A DNA stretch of 64,000 nucleotides from an uncultured Polaribacter sp. (GCF_947503855.1 NZ_CANNFF010000002.1:277408-341407), one strand, 5' to 3'. Counted from the stretch's first letter, positions 1 to 8,905 are shown. The notes: generated by a model not told the origin, from the sequence alone. Numbers and translations are program-made.

Positions 1-1
1 A

Positions 2-424
2 AGCGAAAGAGTAACTAAATTAAAAGAGCAATACAAACAGTATTTTGATAATTTAGGAGACTTAGTTTACATAACAGACAAAAAGGAAGATGCTAACCCA
101 AATGCTATGAATAAATATGCAGATGGTAAAGAAGTACCTTCTTATATCTACTCTGTAGAGTTCGAAAAACCAGGAGGTTTAATTATGCCAATAATTGTAG
201 AATTAACCTACGCAGATGGTTCAACTAAAAGAGAAACTTTCCCTGCACAAATTTGGATGAAAAGTGATACTTCTGCAAAAAGGGTATTTGCTTCTACTAA
301 AGAAATTACCAAAATTGTAGTAGATCCAGATTTTGAAACTGCTGATGTAGATACTGCTAACAATAGCTGGCCTAAAAAAGAAGGTGATAAATTTGATGAA
401 TTTAAAAACAAAAGTAAAAACTAA
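2..424 (+). CDS. M1 family metallopeptidase, C-terminal fragment (5' end outside window)
   Basis: The reading frame is open from the first base of the window, so only the last ~140 residues are present and the zinc-binding HExxH region lies upstream. The tail contains the pattern IVVDPDFETADVDTANNSWP, which I recognise from the C-terminal end of flavobacterial M1 aminopeptidases. The preceding stretch (GGLIMPIIVELTYADGST, then PAQIWMK) resembles the beta-rich domain these proteins carry after the catalytic domain. A strong palindromic terminator follows 22 bases after the stop. Family assignment rests on the tail only. Confidence 0.7.
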   Translation, partial: SERVTKLKEQYKQYFDNLGDLVYITDKKEDANPNAMNKYADGKEVPSYIYSVEFEKPGGLIMPIIVELTYADGSTKRETFPAQIWMKSDTSAKRVFASTKEITKIVVDPDFETADVDTANNSWPKKEGDKFDEFKNKSKN

Positions 425-445
425 ATACTTTTAATTATTTAAATA

Positions 446-480
446 AAAAGCCTCGTTTACAAATTGTAAACGAGGCTTTT
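446..480. terminator. Bidirectional intrinsic terminator between the M1 peptidase and queD-like genes
   Basis: A 17-base arm at 446-462 is exactly complementary to 464-480 around a single central base. The arms start with A-runs and end with T-runs, so the hairpin can end transcription from both of the convergent genes that flank it. Confidence 0.9.
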
Positions 481-500
481 TAAATTATAACTAATATTGA

Positions 501-914
501 TTATTCACCTGAATAACTCACAAAGTTTCTTGGAGTTTCGTAAAGTGTTACTTTTAAATCTAAATGACTGGGTAATAATTTTCTAAGTTTTTGATAGGTA
601 ACCACACAAATATTTTCTGCTGTAGGGTTTACATCTTTAAACTCAGGTACTTCTACATTTAAATTTTTATGATCAAAACAATCTTCAATTTCAGATTTTA
701 TATAGTTTTTTAAAATCCCTAAATCAAAAACATAACCCGTTTCTTTGTCTATTTCACCTGTTAAAGAGACAATTAACTCGTAATTATGACCGTGGAAATT
801 AGGGTTGCTACACTTGCTAAAAACAGCAACATTTTTTTCATCACTCCAATCTTTTCTATACAATCTATGAGCTGCATTAAAATGCGCTTTTCTATGAACG
901 GTTACTTTAGGCAT
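501..914 (-). CDS. queD: 6-pyruvoyl-tetrahydropterin synthase / 6-carboxytetrahydropterin synthase (QueD) family protein
   Basis: This 137-residue protein has the PTPS fold signature: a first zinc histidine in HFNAAHRL (His16), the paired zinc ligands HGH (His41, His43) with Cys35 just before them, and a late catalytic Glu in YETPRN. The family converts dihydroneopterin triphosphate either to 6-pyruvoyl-tetrahydropterin or, as QueD, to 6-carboxytetrahydropterin for queuosine synthesis; the bacterial context favours QueD but the sequence alone does not decide. Length is normal. The ATG lies inside the end of the upstream idi gene (8-base overlap), so translation is probably coupled. Confidence 0.8.
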   Translation of the reverse strand: MPKVTVHRKAHFNAAHRLYRKDWSDEKNVAVFSKCSNPNFHGHNYELIVSLTGEIDKETGYVFDLGILKNYIKSEIEDCFDHKNLNVEVPEFKDVNPTAENICVVTYQKLRKLLPSHLDLKVTLYETPRNFVSYSGE

Positions 915-1425
915 GGCTTAGTTTTTCGTAAGATTTTTTAAATATAATTTTAAACCACGCAGTATATAATTGCGGATTTTCTTCAATGTCTTTTTTCACA
1001 TCCTCTAATGGCATCCATTTGTAGGCTTCTGCCTCTTCTTTATTTAATTTCGGTGCATCGTCATAATAACCAATCATCACATGATCTAGTTCATGCTCTG
1101 TTAAACCATTATCAAAAGGTGCTTTATAGATAAAAGAAAAAACCTCTTTTAAATCTGTGCTAAACCCCATTTCTTCTTGCAAACGTCTTTTGCCAGCTTC
1201 TATATTGGTTTCTCCTTCTCTTTGATGTGAGCAACAAGTATTTGTCCATAATAAAGGCGAATGGTATTTAGAAACTGCTCTTTGTTGTAGCATCAATTCT
1301 CCTTTTTTATTAAAAATAAAAACAGAAAAAGCTCTGTGTAATAAGGCTTTTTCATGCGCTTCTATTTTTTCCATTAAACCAACTGGGGTATCATTTTCAT
1401 CTACTAAAATAACATGTTCTTCCAT
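907..1425 (-). CDS. idi: Isopentenyl-diphosphate delta-isomerase, type 1
   Basis: This Nudix-family enzyme interconverts isopentenyl and dimethylallyl diphosphate in the isoprenoid pathway. The type-1 hallmark LLWTNTCCSHQREGE is present around residues 59-73, including the active-site Cys region, and a Glu-rich EAEAYKWM motif is near the C-terminus. I chose the ATG at 1425, giving 172 residues starting MEEHVILVDEN; a longer in-frame start at 1485 would add 20 hydrophobic residues not expected in this family. The gene overlaps the downstream queD-like gene by 8 bases. Confidence 0.9.
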   Translation of the reverse strand: MEEHVILVDENDTPVGLMEKIEAHEKALLHRAFSVFIFNKKGELMLQQRAVSKYHSPLLWTNTCCSHQREGETNIEAGKRRLQEEMGFSTDLKEVFSFIYKAPFDNGLTEHELDHVMIGYYDDAPKLNKEEAEAYKWMPLEDVKKDIEENPQLYTAWFKIIFKKSYEKLSHA

Positions 1426-1541
1426 TATTACAAAAATAGGGAAAGAGTTGTCAAAAAATCTTAAAAAAACAATAAAAATTAACAAATTTTTCTAATGTTT
1501 TATATTGATGATTTATCTTTGAAAGTTTAAAAATTTATGCA

Positions 1542-2246
1542 ATGAGAATTTTAAAATTCTACTTCTTTATTGGTTGTTTATTCTTTTTATTTCAATGTAA
1601 AAATAAAACAACAACTTCCAAACAAGAAATAGATAGTACAGCTATTGTAAAAAAAAATCTGAGGAAAAAGATCGAAAAAAAAGTAGTAAAACGTTGGGAT
1701 AGTTTAAACAGTAAAAACGTAGAGGCCTTTTTTACAGCATATGGTAAGCAAAATAAAGAAAACAAAGTTATCATAAAAACAAAGTTTGGTAATATAAAAT
1801 TGCGCTTATATAATGATGTGCCAATTCACAGAGCCAATTTTATTTTTTTAACTAAAATAAATTATTTTAATACAACAGAGTTTTACAGAATTGCTAGAAA
1901 CTTTGTAATTCAAGGTGGTAATTCAGACGAAACCTATACCAAAAAACAAAGAAGACTGTATGGTAATTACAGGCTAAAACCTGAATTTAAAAGCCATAGA
2001 AGACACAAGTATGGTGCATTAGCAGCTGCTAGAGATTGGGAAGACAACCCCAATAAATTATCAAATCCTTTTGAATTTTACATAGTCCATAATAGAAATG
2101 GTGCACATCACTTAAACAAAGAACACACCGTTTTTGGCGAAGTAATTTCAGGTTTTGATACTATGGATAAAATGTCTAAAGTTAAAGTGGGTGTAGATGA
2201 ATGGCCGCTAAAAGACATTAGAATGACTGTAGAAATTTTAGATTGA
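1542..2246 (+). CDS. Cyclophilin-type peptidyl-prolyl isomerase, lipoprotein
   Basis: The N-terminus is a short hydrophobic signal peptide ending in a lipobox-like LFLFQC, with Cys19 the likely lipidated residue, so the enzyme probably works in the periplasm. A lysine-rich linker follows, then the cyclophilin domain from about residue 75 (IIKTKFGNIKLRLYNDVPIHRANF, FYRIARNFVIQGG, HTVFGEVISGFDTMDKM). Cyclophilins catalyse cis-trans isomerisation of proline peptide bonds during protein folding. It is one of five peptidyl-prolyl isomerases in the window. A TATCTTTG element at 1514-1521 is a possible -7 promoter box. Confidence 0.85.
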   Translation: MRILKFYFFIGCLFFLFQCKNKTTTSKQEIDSTAIVKKNLRKKIEKKVVKRWDSLNSKNVEAFFTAYGKQNKENKVIIKTKFGNIKLRLYNDVPIHRANFIFLTKINYFNTTEFYRIARNFVIQGGNSDETYTKKQRRLYGNYRLKPEFKSHRRHKYGALAAARDWEDNPNKLSNPFEFYIVHNRNGAHHLNKEHTVFGEVISGFDTMDKMSKVKVGVDEWPLKDIRMTVEILD

Positions 2247-2273
2247 TATTTCTCTTTGTAAAACCTATCTTTG
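2243..2273 (+). promoter_or_regulatory. Bacteroidota-type promoter for prfC
   Basis: TTG at 2243-2245 is followed after 20 bases by TATCTTTG at 2266-2273. This fits the TTTG / TAnnTTTG consensus of the Bacteroidota primary sigma factor. It would start transcription about 10 bases before the prfC ATG. Confidence 0.55.
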
Positions 2274-2290
2274 CACCTCAAATTTTGTAG

Positions 2291-3883
2291 ATGAGCTTTT
2301 TAGAAGAAATAAAACGAAGAAGAACTTTTGGTATCATATCTCACCCAGATGCAGGTAAAACAACCTTAACAGAAAAATTATTACTATTTGGTGGTGCCAT
2401 ACAAGAAGCAGGTGCAGTAAAAAACAACAAAATTAAAAAAGGCGCTACTTCCGATTTTATGGAAATTGAGCGACAGCGTGGAATTTCTGTAGCAACTTCT
2501 GTTTTGGCTTTTATCTATAAAAACAAAAAAATTAATATTTTAGATACACCTGGGCATAAAGATTTTGCAGAAGATACTTTTAGAACCCTAACAGCCGTAG
2601 ACAGTGTAATTGTGGTTATCGATGTTGCCAAAGGTGTAGAGCCACAAACCGAAAAACTGGTAGAAGTTTGTAGAATGCGTAGCATACCTATGCTCGTTTT
2701 TATCAACAAATTAGATAGAGAAGGTAAAGATGCTTTTGATTTGTTAGATGAAGTAGAGCAAAAACTAGGTTTGCGTGTAAGTCCAATGAGTTTCCCAATT
2801 GGAATGGGGTATGATTTTAAAGGAATTTATAACATTTGGGCAAAAAAATTAAATCTTTTTTCTGGCGATAAAAAACAAACTGTTTCAGATGGTGTAGAGT
2901 TTGATGATTTAACAAACCCAGAATTAGATAAAGTTATAGGTGATACAGCAGCAAATACTTTACGTGAAGAATTAGAGTTAATTGAAGAAGTTTATCCTCC
3001 ATTTAATCAAGAAGCATATTTAAAAGGAGAATTACAGCCTGTGTTTTTTGGCTCTGCATTAAATAACTTTGGTGTAAAAGAATTATTAGATGCATTTATA
3101 GAAATTGCGCCACCACCACAACCCAAAAAAGCAGAAGAACGTTTAGTAGATTCAAAAGAAGAAAAACTAACAGGTTTTGTATTTAAAATACATGCCAATA
3201 TGGATCCTAAACACAGAGATAGGTTAGCATTTATAAAAATTGTATCTGGTAAATTCAAACGAAACGCACCGTATTTACATGTTAGAAATGGTAAAAAAGT
3301 AAAGTTTTCTAGTCCAAATGCCTTTTTTGCAGAGAAAAAAGAAATTGTAGAAGAATCTTTTCCTGGTGATATTGTAGGTTTACACGATACTGGAAATTTT
3401 AAAATTGGAGATACATTAACAGAAGGAGAGCAATTAAACTTTAAAGGAATACCAAGTTTTTCTCCAGAACATTTTAGATATGTAAATAATGCAGACCCCA
3501 TGAAATCTAAACAATTATACAAAGGTTTAGACCAATTAATGGATGAAGGTGTTGCACAATTATTTACTTTAGACATGAATGGTAGAAGAGTTGTAGGAAC
3601 TGTAGGTGCTTTACAATATGAAGTAATTCAATACAGATTAGAACACGAATATGGTGCAAAATGTACCTATGAAAATTTACAAGTTCATAAAGCATGTTGG
3701 GTAGAACCAGAAAACCCAAAAAACGAAGAGTTTAAAGAATTTAAAAGAGTTAAACAGCGTTATTTAGCAAAAGACAAACAAGATCAATTGGTATTTTTAG
3801 CAGATTCTGCCTTTACAATTCAAATGACACAAAGTAAATACCCCACGGTAAAACTGCACTTTACAAGTGAATTTAAAAAATAA
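2291..3883 (+). CDS. prfC: Peptide chain release factor 3 (GTPase)
   Basis: RF3 is a translational GTPase that removes class-I release factors from the ribosome after termination. The GTPase motifs are intact: HPDAGKTT (residues 18-25), RQRGISV (61-67), DTPGH (85-89) and NKLD (139-142). The protein is 530 residues, close to the 529 of the E. coli enzyme, and the C-terminal RF3 domain (NGRRVVGTVGALQYEVIQYRLEHEYG) is complete. It has its own promoter just upstream. The downstream outer-membrane protein gene starts only 4 bases after the stop and is probably co-transcribed, although the functions are unrelated. Confidence 0.97.
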   Translation: MSFLEEIKRRRTFGIISHPDAGKTTLTEKLLLFGGAIQEAGAVKNNKIKKGATSDFMEIERQRGISVATSVLAFIYKNKKINILDTPGHKDFAEDTFRTLTAVDSVIVVIDVAKGVEPQTEKLVEVCRMRSIPMLVFINKLDREGKDAFDLLDEVEQKLGLRVSPMSFPIGMGYDFKGIYNIWAKKLNLFSGDKKQTVSDGVEFDDLTNPELDKVIGDTAANTLREELELIEEVYPPFNQEAYLKGELQPVFFGSALNNFGVKELLDAFIEIAPPPQPKKAEERLVDSKEEKLTGFVFKIHANMDPKHRDRLAFIKIVSGKFKRNAPYLHVRNGKKVKFSSPNAFFAEKKEIVEESFPGDIVGLHDTGNFKIGDTLTEGEQLNFKGIPSFSPEHFRYVNNADPMKSKQLYKGLDQLMDEGVAQLFTLDMNGRRVVGTVGALQYEVIQYRLEHEYGAKCTYENLQVHKACWVEPENPKNEEFKEFKRVKQRYLAKDKQDQLVFLADSAFTIQMTQSKYPTVKLHFTSEFKK

Positions 3884-3887
3884 AACG

Positions 3888-5456
3888 ATGAAAAATTATG
3901 TTTTAGTTTTAGTACTATTTCTTTCGTTTAAATCATATTCTCAGAAGTATGATTTATCTGATATGGTAACTAAAGAGATGCATAATAATATTCGATTAAA
4001 TTATACTTTAGTCCATCAACCAGATGAAAAAGTAGGTTATAATTTACAACCAACTATGGGGTTTGTAGGTTTAAATTACAACATCCCTTTAACAAATTGG
4101 TTATATACAGGTGCTGGATTTCATACAGCAATTACAGGTGATCAAGGAGGATTGTTTACTTTAGGAGTAAATTTAGGGGTTAACTTACCTATTTATAAAA
4201 ACCTATACTTTGATGCTAATGCACATTTTGGAGGTGGTGGTGGTTATAGATCATTAGTAAATGGAGGTGGAATTATTTATCCTAATGCAGGTTTACAATA
4301 TAAAAAAAATGGATATTCATTTGGAGTTCAATATGGATATGTAAACTTTTTTACAGGTATCCAAAAAAATGATAATATTTCCTTTTTTGTTGAAATTCCA
4401 ACAACTTTACGAATTGCTTCTTATAAACAAGCTCAGAAAGAATTTGTTGTTGCAAATTCAACGACAGATAATTTTTGGAAAAAACCTGCAGTAAAAAGCG
4501 TTCAACAAGTAACATTCGATTATTTTTTTCCTTTTGGAAATTCCAGAACAGATGCTAGTACAAACCCAAGTTATCAACAAATTAATAAAGTATTATCGAT
4601 CATAGGATTTGAATATCAAAAATATTTAAATGAAAATACATTTATTTATGCACATGTAGATGCTATGTATGCTGGTTTAACAGCTGGTTTTATGGATTTA
4701 TTTTTTGGTGTAGGAAAGAACTTTATTGAAACTAAACACGTTAACTTTTTTGCAAAAATGGGTATTGGAGCTGCAGGTGGGAGAATTTATCCTGAAGGTG
4801 GTTTAACAATGTATCCGAGTGTAGGCGCAGATATTCGATTTTCAGATAAATTTGGTTTAAGCCTTCATGGAGGCTATCACAGATCTGTTGGTGGTATTGC
4901 GAGTTTTCAGGCATATACTGCTGGATTTAGTTTAAAATATTATGGTGTAAGTGGAGGGATCAAAGATCCTTTTACCGAGAAAAAAGCGAAATCTCTTAAA
5001 ACACAAGGGGTACAAATAGGAGTTCAAAATCAGACCTATTTTAATGTTGCTAAATTTGGCATCCCTCCAAGTAATTTACAATTAATTGCCTTAAAAATAA
5101 ATTACGATTTAAATAAAAGATTTTATATAGCTGGAGAAGCTTCTTTTGCTTACAAAGGAAAATCTGGTGGATATGCTCACGGTATTTTTGGTTTAGGAAT
5201 TAAATCAAATAAATTTTTGAACGATAAAATTTCTTTATTTGCAGAAGTTGCTGCTGGTGTGGCTGGAGGAGGAAGAGTGGATTCTGGTGAAGGTATTTTA
5301 ATTAGACCTACAGCGGGAATCAATTTTCATGTAAATAACGATTTAAACTTTAACATCTCTGGGGGACAAATGACATCTCCTTATGGCAATGTAAATTCAA
5401 CAAACTTAAACGTAGGTTTTACCTATAGTTTATCATTATTAAATTTAAAAAAATAA
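3888..5456 (+). CDS. Secreted/outer-membrane protein with three internal repeats
   Basis: The protein (522 residues from the ATG at 3888) begins with a signal peptide ending near SFKSYSQKYD, pointing to export. I do not recognise a named family. The body contains three related segments of ~110 residues, roughly at nucleotides 4050-4390, 4590-4950 and 5070-5450. Each has short alternating hydrophobic stretches, a glycine-rich core (GGGGGYR, GAAGGRIYPEGG, GVAGGGRVDSGEG), then P-x-x-G. The last ends in NLNVGFTYSL with aromatic and hydrophobic alternation, consistent with transmembrane beta-strands. An ATG 21 bases upstream would overlap prfC and place charged residues before the signal peptide, so I reject it. 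A beta-barrel or surface role is inferred only. Confidence 0.6.
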   Translation: MKNYVLVLVLFLSFKSYSQKYDLSDMVTKEMHNNIRLNYTLVHQPDEKVGYNLQPTMGFVGLNYNIPLTNWLYTGAGFHTAITGDQGGLFTLGVNLGVNLPIYKNLYFDANAHFGGGGGYRSLVNGGGIIYPNAGLQYKKNGYSFGVQYGYVNFFTGIQKNDNISFFVEIPTTLRIASYKQAQKEFVVANSTTDNFWKKPAVKSVQQVTFDYFFPFGNSRTDASTNPSYQQINKVLSIIGFEYQKYLNENTFIYAHVDAMYAGLTAGFMDLFFGVGKNFIETKHVNFFAKMGIGAAGGRIYPEGGLTMYPSVGADIRFSDKFGLSLHGGYHRSVGGIASFQAYTAGFSLKYYGVSGGIKDPFTEKKAKSLKTQGVQIGVQNQTYFNVAKFGIPPSNLQLIALKINYDLNKRFYIAGEASFAYKGKSGGYAHGIFGLGIKSNKFLNDKISLFAEVAAGVAGGGRVDSGEGILIRPTAGINFHVNNDLNFNISGGQMTSPYGNVNSTNLNVGFTYSLSLLNLKK

Positions 5457-5472
5457 AATAAATTAAAACAAG

Positions 5473-6402
5473 ATGAATAACGGATTATATGCAAAATTCA
5501 CCACACCAAAAGGTGAAATTTTAGTACAATTAGAAGATGAGAAAGCTCCTGGAACAGTTGGTAATTTTGTTGCTTTAGCAGAAGGTAATTTAGAAAACTC
5601 AGCAAAAGCTCAAGGAACTCCTTATTACGATGGTTTAAAATTCCATAGAGTAATTCCAGATTTTATGATTCAAGGTGGTTGTCCATTAGGTACAGGTACA
5701 GGAAACCCTGGTTATAAATTTGATGATGAATTTCATCCTGATTTAAAACACGATGCACCAGGTAAATTAGCAATGGCAAACTCTGGCCCCGCAACTAACG
5801 GAAGTCAGTTTTACATTACCCAGGTTCCTACTCCATGGTTAGATGGCAAACATACTGTTTTTGGTACTGTTGTAGAAGGGCAAGATATTGTAGATACTGT
5901 TGCACAAGGTGATGATATGAAAGTAGAAATTTTAAGAGTTGGTGGTGAAGCTGAAAGCTTTAATGCCATAGAAGCTTTTAGAACTTTTGAAGGAGCAAGA
6001 GAAAAAAGAGAAGCAGAAGCAAAAGCAAAACAAAAAGAAATGTTAGACGAAATTGCTGCTGGTTATGATGAAACTGATAGTGGGTTACGTTATAAAATCA
6101 TTCAAAAAGGTACTGGAAAAAAAGCTACAAAAGGTGCAGGAGTTTCTGTACATTACAAAGGCCAATTATTAGATGGTACAGTATTTGACTCTTCTTACAA
6201 AAGAAAACAACCTATCGATTTTAATGTGGGTGTAGGACAAGTAATTTCTGGTTGGGATGAAGGTATACAATTATTAAATGTGGGAGATAAAGCGCGTTTT
6301 GTAATTCCTTCTAATTTAGCATATGGTGCTGCAGGTGCAGGTGGTGTAATTCCACCAGATGCTACTCTTATTTTTGATGTAGAATTAATGAATGTAAAAT
6401 AA
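5473..6402 (+). CDS. Cyclophilin-FKBP fusion peptidyl-prolyl isomerase, cytoplasmic
   Basis: This 309-residue protein carries two different proline isomerase folds. Residues 1-160 are a cyclophilin domain (FHRVIPDFMIQGG, MANSGPATNGSQFYIT, LDGKHTVFGTVVEG). A Glu/Lys/Ala-rich helical linker spans about 165-200, and an FKBP domain covers about 205-309 (VSVHYKGQLLDGTVFDSS, VIPPDATLIFDVELMNVK). It has no signal peptide, unlike the similar lipoprotein fusion at 30515-31669, so it should act in the cytoplasm as a folding factor. Active-site residues of both domains look conserved. A strong terminator follows. Confidence 0.9.
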   Translation: MNNGLYAKFTTPKGEILVQLEDEKAPGTVGNFVALAEGNLENSAKAQGTPYYDGLKFHRVIPDFMIQGGCPLGTGTGNPGYKFDDEFHPDLKHDAPGKLAMANSGPATNGSQFYITQVPTPWLDGKHTVFGTVVEGQDIVDTVAQGDDMKVEILRVGGEAESFNAIEAFRTFEGAREKREAEAKAKQKEMLDEIAAGYDETDSGLRYKIIQKGTGKKATKGAGVSVHYKGQLLDGTVFDSSYKRKQPIDFNVGVGQVISGWDEGIQLLNVGDKARFVIPSNLAYGAAGAGGVIPPDATLIFDVELMNVK

Positions 6403-6422
6403 AAATCTATTTTTATTAAAAT

Positions 6423-6460
6423 AAAAAACCTCAAAACAAAATACTGTTTTGAGGTTTTTT
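6423..6460. terminator. Bidirectional terminator between the PPIase fusion and the oxoamine synthase gene
   Basis: A perfect 16-base stem (6423-6438 with 6445-6460) encloses a 6-base loop and has A-run and T-run ends. It serves both convergent genes. Confidence 0.9.
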
Positions 6461-6477
6461 GTTTGTTAAATACTTAT

Positions 6478-7752
6478 CTACACTAAAGCTGCTGCTATTT
6501 TTTTGTAAGTACCATCTTCTAGCTTTGCTCTAATTGCAGAAAAAGCAGTAATGGTTTCATCAATATCATCTTGTGTATGGGTTGCTGTTGGTATCAGCCT
6601 TAAAATTATTAACCCTTTTGGGATTACAGGATATACAACAATAGAACAAAAGATTCCATGATTTTCTCTTAAATCATTTACCATAGCCATAGCTTCAGGT
6701 ATATCACCTTTTAAAAATACAGGTGTAATACAAGTTTGGGTAGTTCCTAAATCGAAACCTGCATTTCTTAAACCAGATTGTAGAGCATTGGTGTTTTCCC
6801 ACAACTTTTCTTTTAGTTCTGGCATAGTTCTAATCATGTCTAAACGTTTTAATGCACCTTTAACCATTGCCATTGGTAAAGATTTTGCAAACATTTGAGA
6901 ACGTAAATTATATTGTAAAAACTGAATTACATCTTTATCTCCTGCTAAAAAAGCGCCAATACCTGCCATAGATTTGGCAAAAGTTGCAAAATACACATCA
7001 ATATCATCTTGTACACCTTGTTCAAAACCTGTACCTCTTCCTCCTTCTCCTAAAGTTCCAAAACCGTGTGCATCATCAACTAATAATCTAAAATTATATT
7101 GTTTTTTAAAAGCTACAATTTCTTTTAAACGCCCTTGCTCTCCACGCATTCCAAAAACACCTTCAGAAATTACTAAAATTCCTCCACCTGTTTTTTCCGC
7201 CATTTTTGCAGCACGTTTGATGTTTTTTTCAAAACTTTCCATATCGTTATGACGATATACAAAACGTTTTCCTGAATGCAAACGAACCCCATCTATAATA
7301 CAAGCGTGCGTGTCCATATCGTATACAATAATATCATTTTTAGAAACCAAAGCGTCTATTGCAGACATAATACCTTGATAACCAAAATTTAAAAGATATG
7401 CTTTTTCTTTATTTACAAATGCTGCACATTCACGCTCTAATTGTTCGTGATAGGGAGTGTGACCAGACATCATTCTTGCCCCCATAGGATAAGCCATACC
7501 ATGCTCTAAAGCAGCTTCTCCATCAACTTTTAAAACTTCAGGATGGTTTGCCAACCCTAGGTAATCGTTAATACTCCATGTAACTACTTTTTTACCATTA
7601 AAAGACATTCTGTTAGAAATAGGACCTTCTAATTTTGGAAACACATAGTACCCTTCTGCTTGTTCTGCCCATTTTCCTAAGGGCCCTTTGTCTTTAATGA
7701 TTCTATCAAATAAATCTACCGCCATTGTTTCTACTGTTTTTAAGGTTGACAA
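6478..7752 (-). CDS. Alpha-oxoamine synthase family PLP enzyme (candidate cysteate/serine acyltransferase)
   Basis: The enzyme belongs to the fold-type I PLP family that joins an amino acid to an acyl thioester with loss of CO2 (serine palmitoyltransferase, KBL, BioF, HemA). Visible features are the PLP-stacking His149 in DTHA, the Asp pair in LVDDAHGFG (226-227) and the Schiff-base Lys260 in FATFAKSMAGIGAF. That last motif is closer to serine palmitoyltransferase (TFSKSF) than to BioF or KBL (TFSKAFG). Its length of 424 residues is normal, with an extended N-terminus. The upstream gene on the same strand, 57 bases away, is a cysteine-synthase-like enzyme. The pairing suggests cysteate-dependent acyl transfer for capnine-type sulfonolipids, or sphingolipid synthesis; substrate choice is inference. 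Confidence 0.8.
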   Translation of the reverse strand: MSTLKTVETMAVDLFDRIIKDKGPLGKWAEQAEGYYVFPKLEGPISNRMSFNGKKVVTWSINDYLGLANHPEVLKVDGEAALEHGMAYPMGARMMSGHTPYHEQLERECAAFVNKEKAYLLNFGYQGIMSAIDALVSKNDIIVYDMDTHACIIDGVRLHSGKRFVYRHNDMESFEKNIKRAAKMAEKTGGGILVISEGVFGMRGEQGRLKEIVAFKKQYNFRLLVDDAHGFGTLGEGGRGTGFEQGVQDDIDVYFATFAKSMAGIGAFLAGDKDVIQFLQYNLRSQMFAKSLPMAMVKGALKRLDMIRTMPELKEKLWENTNALQSGLRNAGFDLGTTQTCITPVFLKGDIPEAMAMVNDLRENHGIFCSIVVYPVIPKGLIILRLIPTATHTQDDIDETITAFSAIRAKLEDGTYKKIAAALV

Positions 7753-7809
7753 AGGTAGAAAAAATTGACAGTTTATCCAATTTATAAATAAAATGAGAAA
7801 AGCTTTATT

Positions 7810-8808
7810 TTAATCAATAAAACCTTGATTTTTCATCCAAGAATCGTTGTAGATTTTATTCATATAACGCGATCCATGATCTGGAAAAATAAGTACAACA
7901 AAACTATCATCATTAAAATAATTTTGTGCTGCATATTGTTTTGTAGCTTGTAAAACAGCACCTGATGTATAACCTGGAAAAATGCCTTCTTTTTTTACGA
8001 TTTCTCTTGCAGAAAATGCTGCATCTTTATCAGATACTTTCTCGTAAATATCTATAACATCAAAATCTGTAGCTGAAGGTATAAGTGTTTTGCCTAAACC
8101 TTCAATTTTATAAGGTTGTATTTCGTTTTTATCAAATTTTCCTGTTTCGTGGTATTTTTTTAATACAGAACCAAAAGCATCTACTCCTAGAATTTTTATG
8201 TTTGGATTTTGTTCTTTTAAATACTTACCAGTGCCAGAAATAGTACCACCTGTTCCACTTGCTGCTACCAAATGTGTTATTTTACCTTGGGTTTGTTGCC
8301 AAATTTCTGGTCCTGTAGACCTGTAGTGTGCTTCTATATTAAGCTCGTTAAAATATTGGTTTATATAAACCGAATTTTTTGTTTTTTTGTGAATGGTTTT
8401 GGCCACTTCATAGTAAGATCTTGGATCGTCTGCAGGAACATTTGCAGGACAAATATGTACCTCTGCTCCCATTGTTTTTAATAAATCTATTTTATCTTGA
8501 GAAGATTTATCGCTTACAGCTAAAATACATTTATAACCTTTTACAATACTAATCATTGCTAAACTAAAACCTGTGTTACCGGATGTAGTTTCTACAATGG
8601 TGGCTCCTTTTTTTAAAATGCCTTTTTTTTCTGCAACATTAATAATGTGCAATGCAATTCTGTCTTTAGAAGAATGACCTGGATTGAAAGCCTCAACTTT
8701 AGCAAAGTAAGAGCCCTGTAATTTTTTTGTAGTTTTTCTTAGTTTTACGAGTGGGGTTTCTCCAACTAATTCTAAAATGTTATTATGAATTCCAGTATTC
8801 TTTATCAT
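7810..8808 (-). CDS. Cysteine synthase / cystathionine beta-synthase family PLP enzyme (candidate cysteate synthase)
   Basis: This fold-type II PLP enzyme has the Schiff-base lysine in NPGHSSKDR (Lys48), the substrate loop TSGNTG (75-80) and the phosphate-binding loop GTGGTIS (185-191). It is 332 residues long and lacks the CBS regulatory domains. The family replaces the beta-substituent of serine-type substrates with a nucleophile such as sulfide or homocysteine. Because the next gene in the operon is an SPT-like oxoamine synthase, sulfite as nucleophile, giving cysteate for sulfonolipids, is an attractive but unproven role. Ordinary cysteine or cystathionine synthesis remains possible. Confidence 0.8.
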   Translation of the reverse strand: MIKNTGIHNNILELVGETPLVKLRKTTKKLQGSYFAKVEAFNPGHSSKDRIALHIINVAEKKGILKKGATIVETTSGNTGFSLAMISIVKGYKCILAVSDKSSQDKIDLLKTMGAEVHICPANVPADDPRSYYEVAKTIHKKTKNSVYINQYFNELNIEAHYRSTGPEIWQQTQGKITHLVAASGTGGTISGTGKYLKEQNPNIKILGVDAFGSVLKKYHETGKFDKNEIQPYKIEGLGKTLIPSATDFDVIDIYEKVSDKDAAFSAREIVKKEGIFPGYTSGAVLQATKQYAAQNYFNDDSFVVLIFPDHGSRYMNKIYNDSWMKNQGFID

Positions 8809-8824
8809 GATGTTTTTTCATGAA

Positions 8825-8853
8825 AAACCTCACAAGTTGTACCTGTGAGGTTT
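8825..8853 (-). terminator. Terminator of the S9 peptidase gene
   Basis: The perfect 10-base stem 8825-8834 / 8844-8853 has a 9-base loop and is followed on the minus strand by a T-rich tract. It lies 53 bases after the peptidase stop codon and just before the cysteine-synthase-like ATG, so it insulates that operon from read-through. Confidence 0.8.
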
Positions 8854-8905
8854 CACTTTTACAATGTGCAAAAGTACGTTTTTAAGATTGAAATAAAAAC
8901 AGATT

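Noticed and set aside
3007..3576. 189-codon open frame on the minus strand inside prfC
   Set aside because: It is fully antisense to a conserved, complete GTPase gene and its sequence is low-complexity and family-less. A codon-bias shadow explains it.
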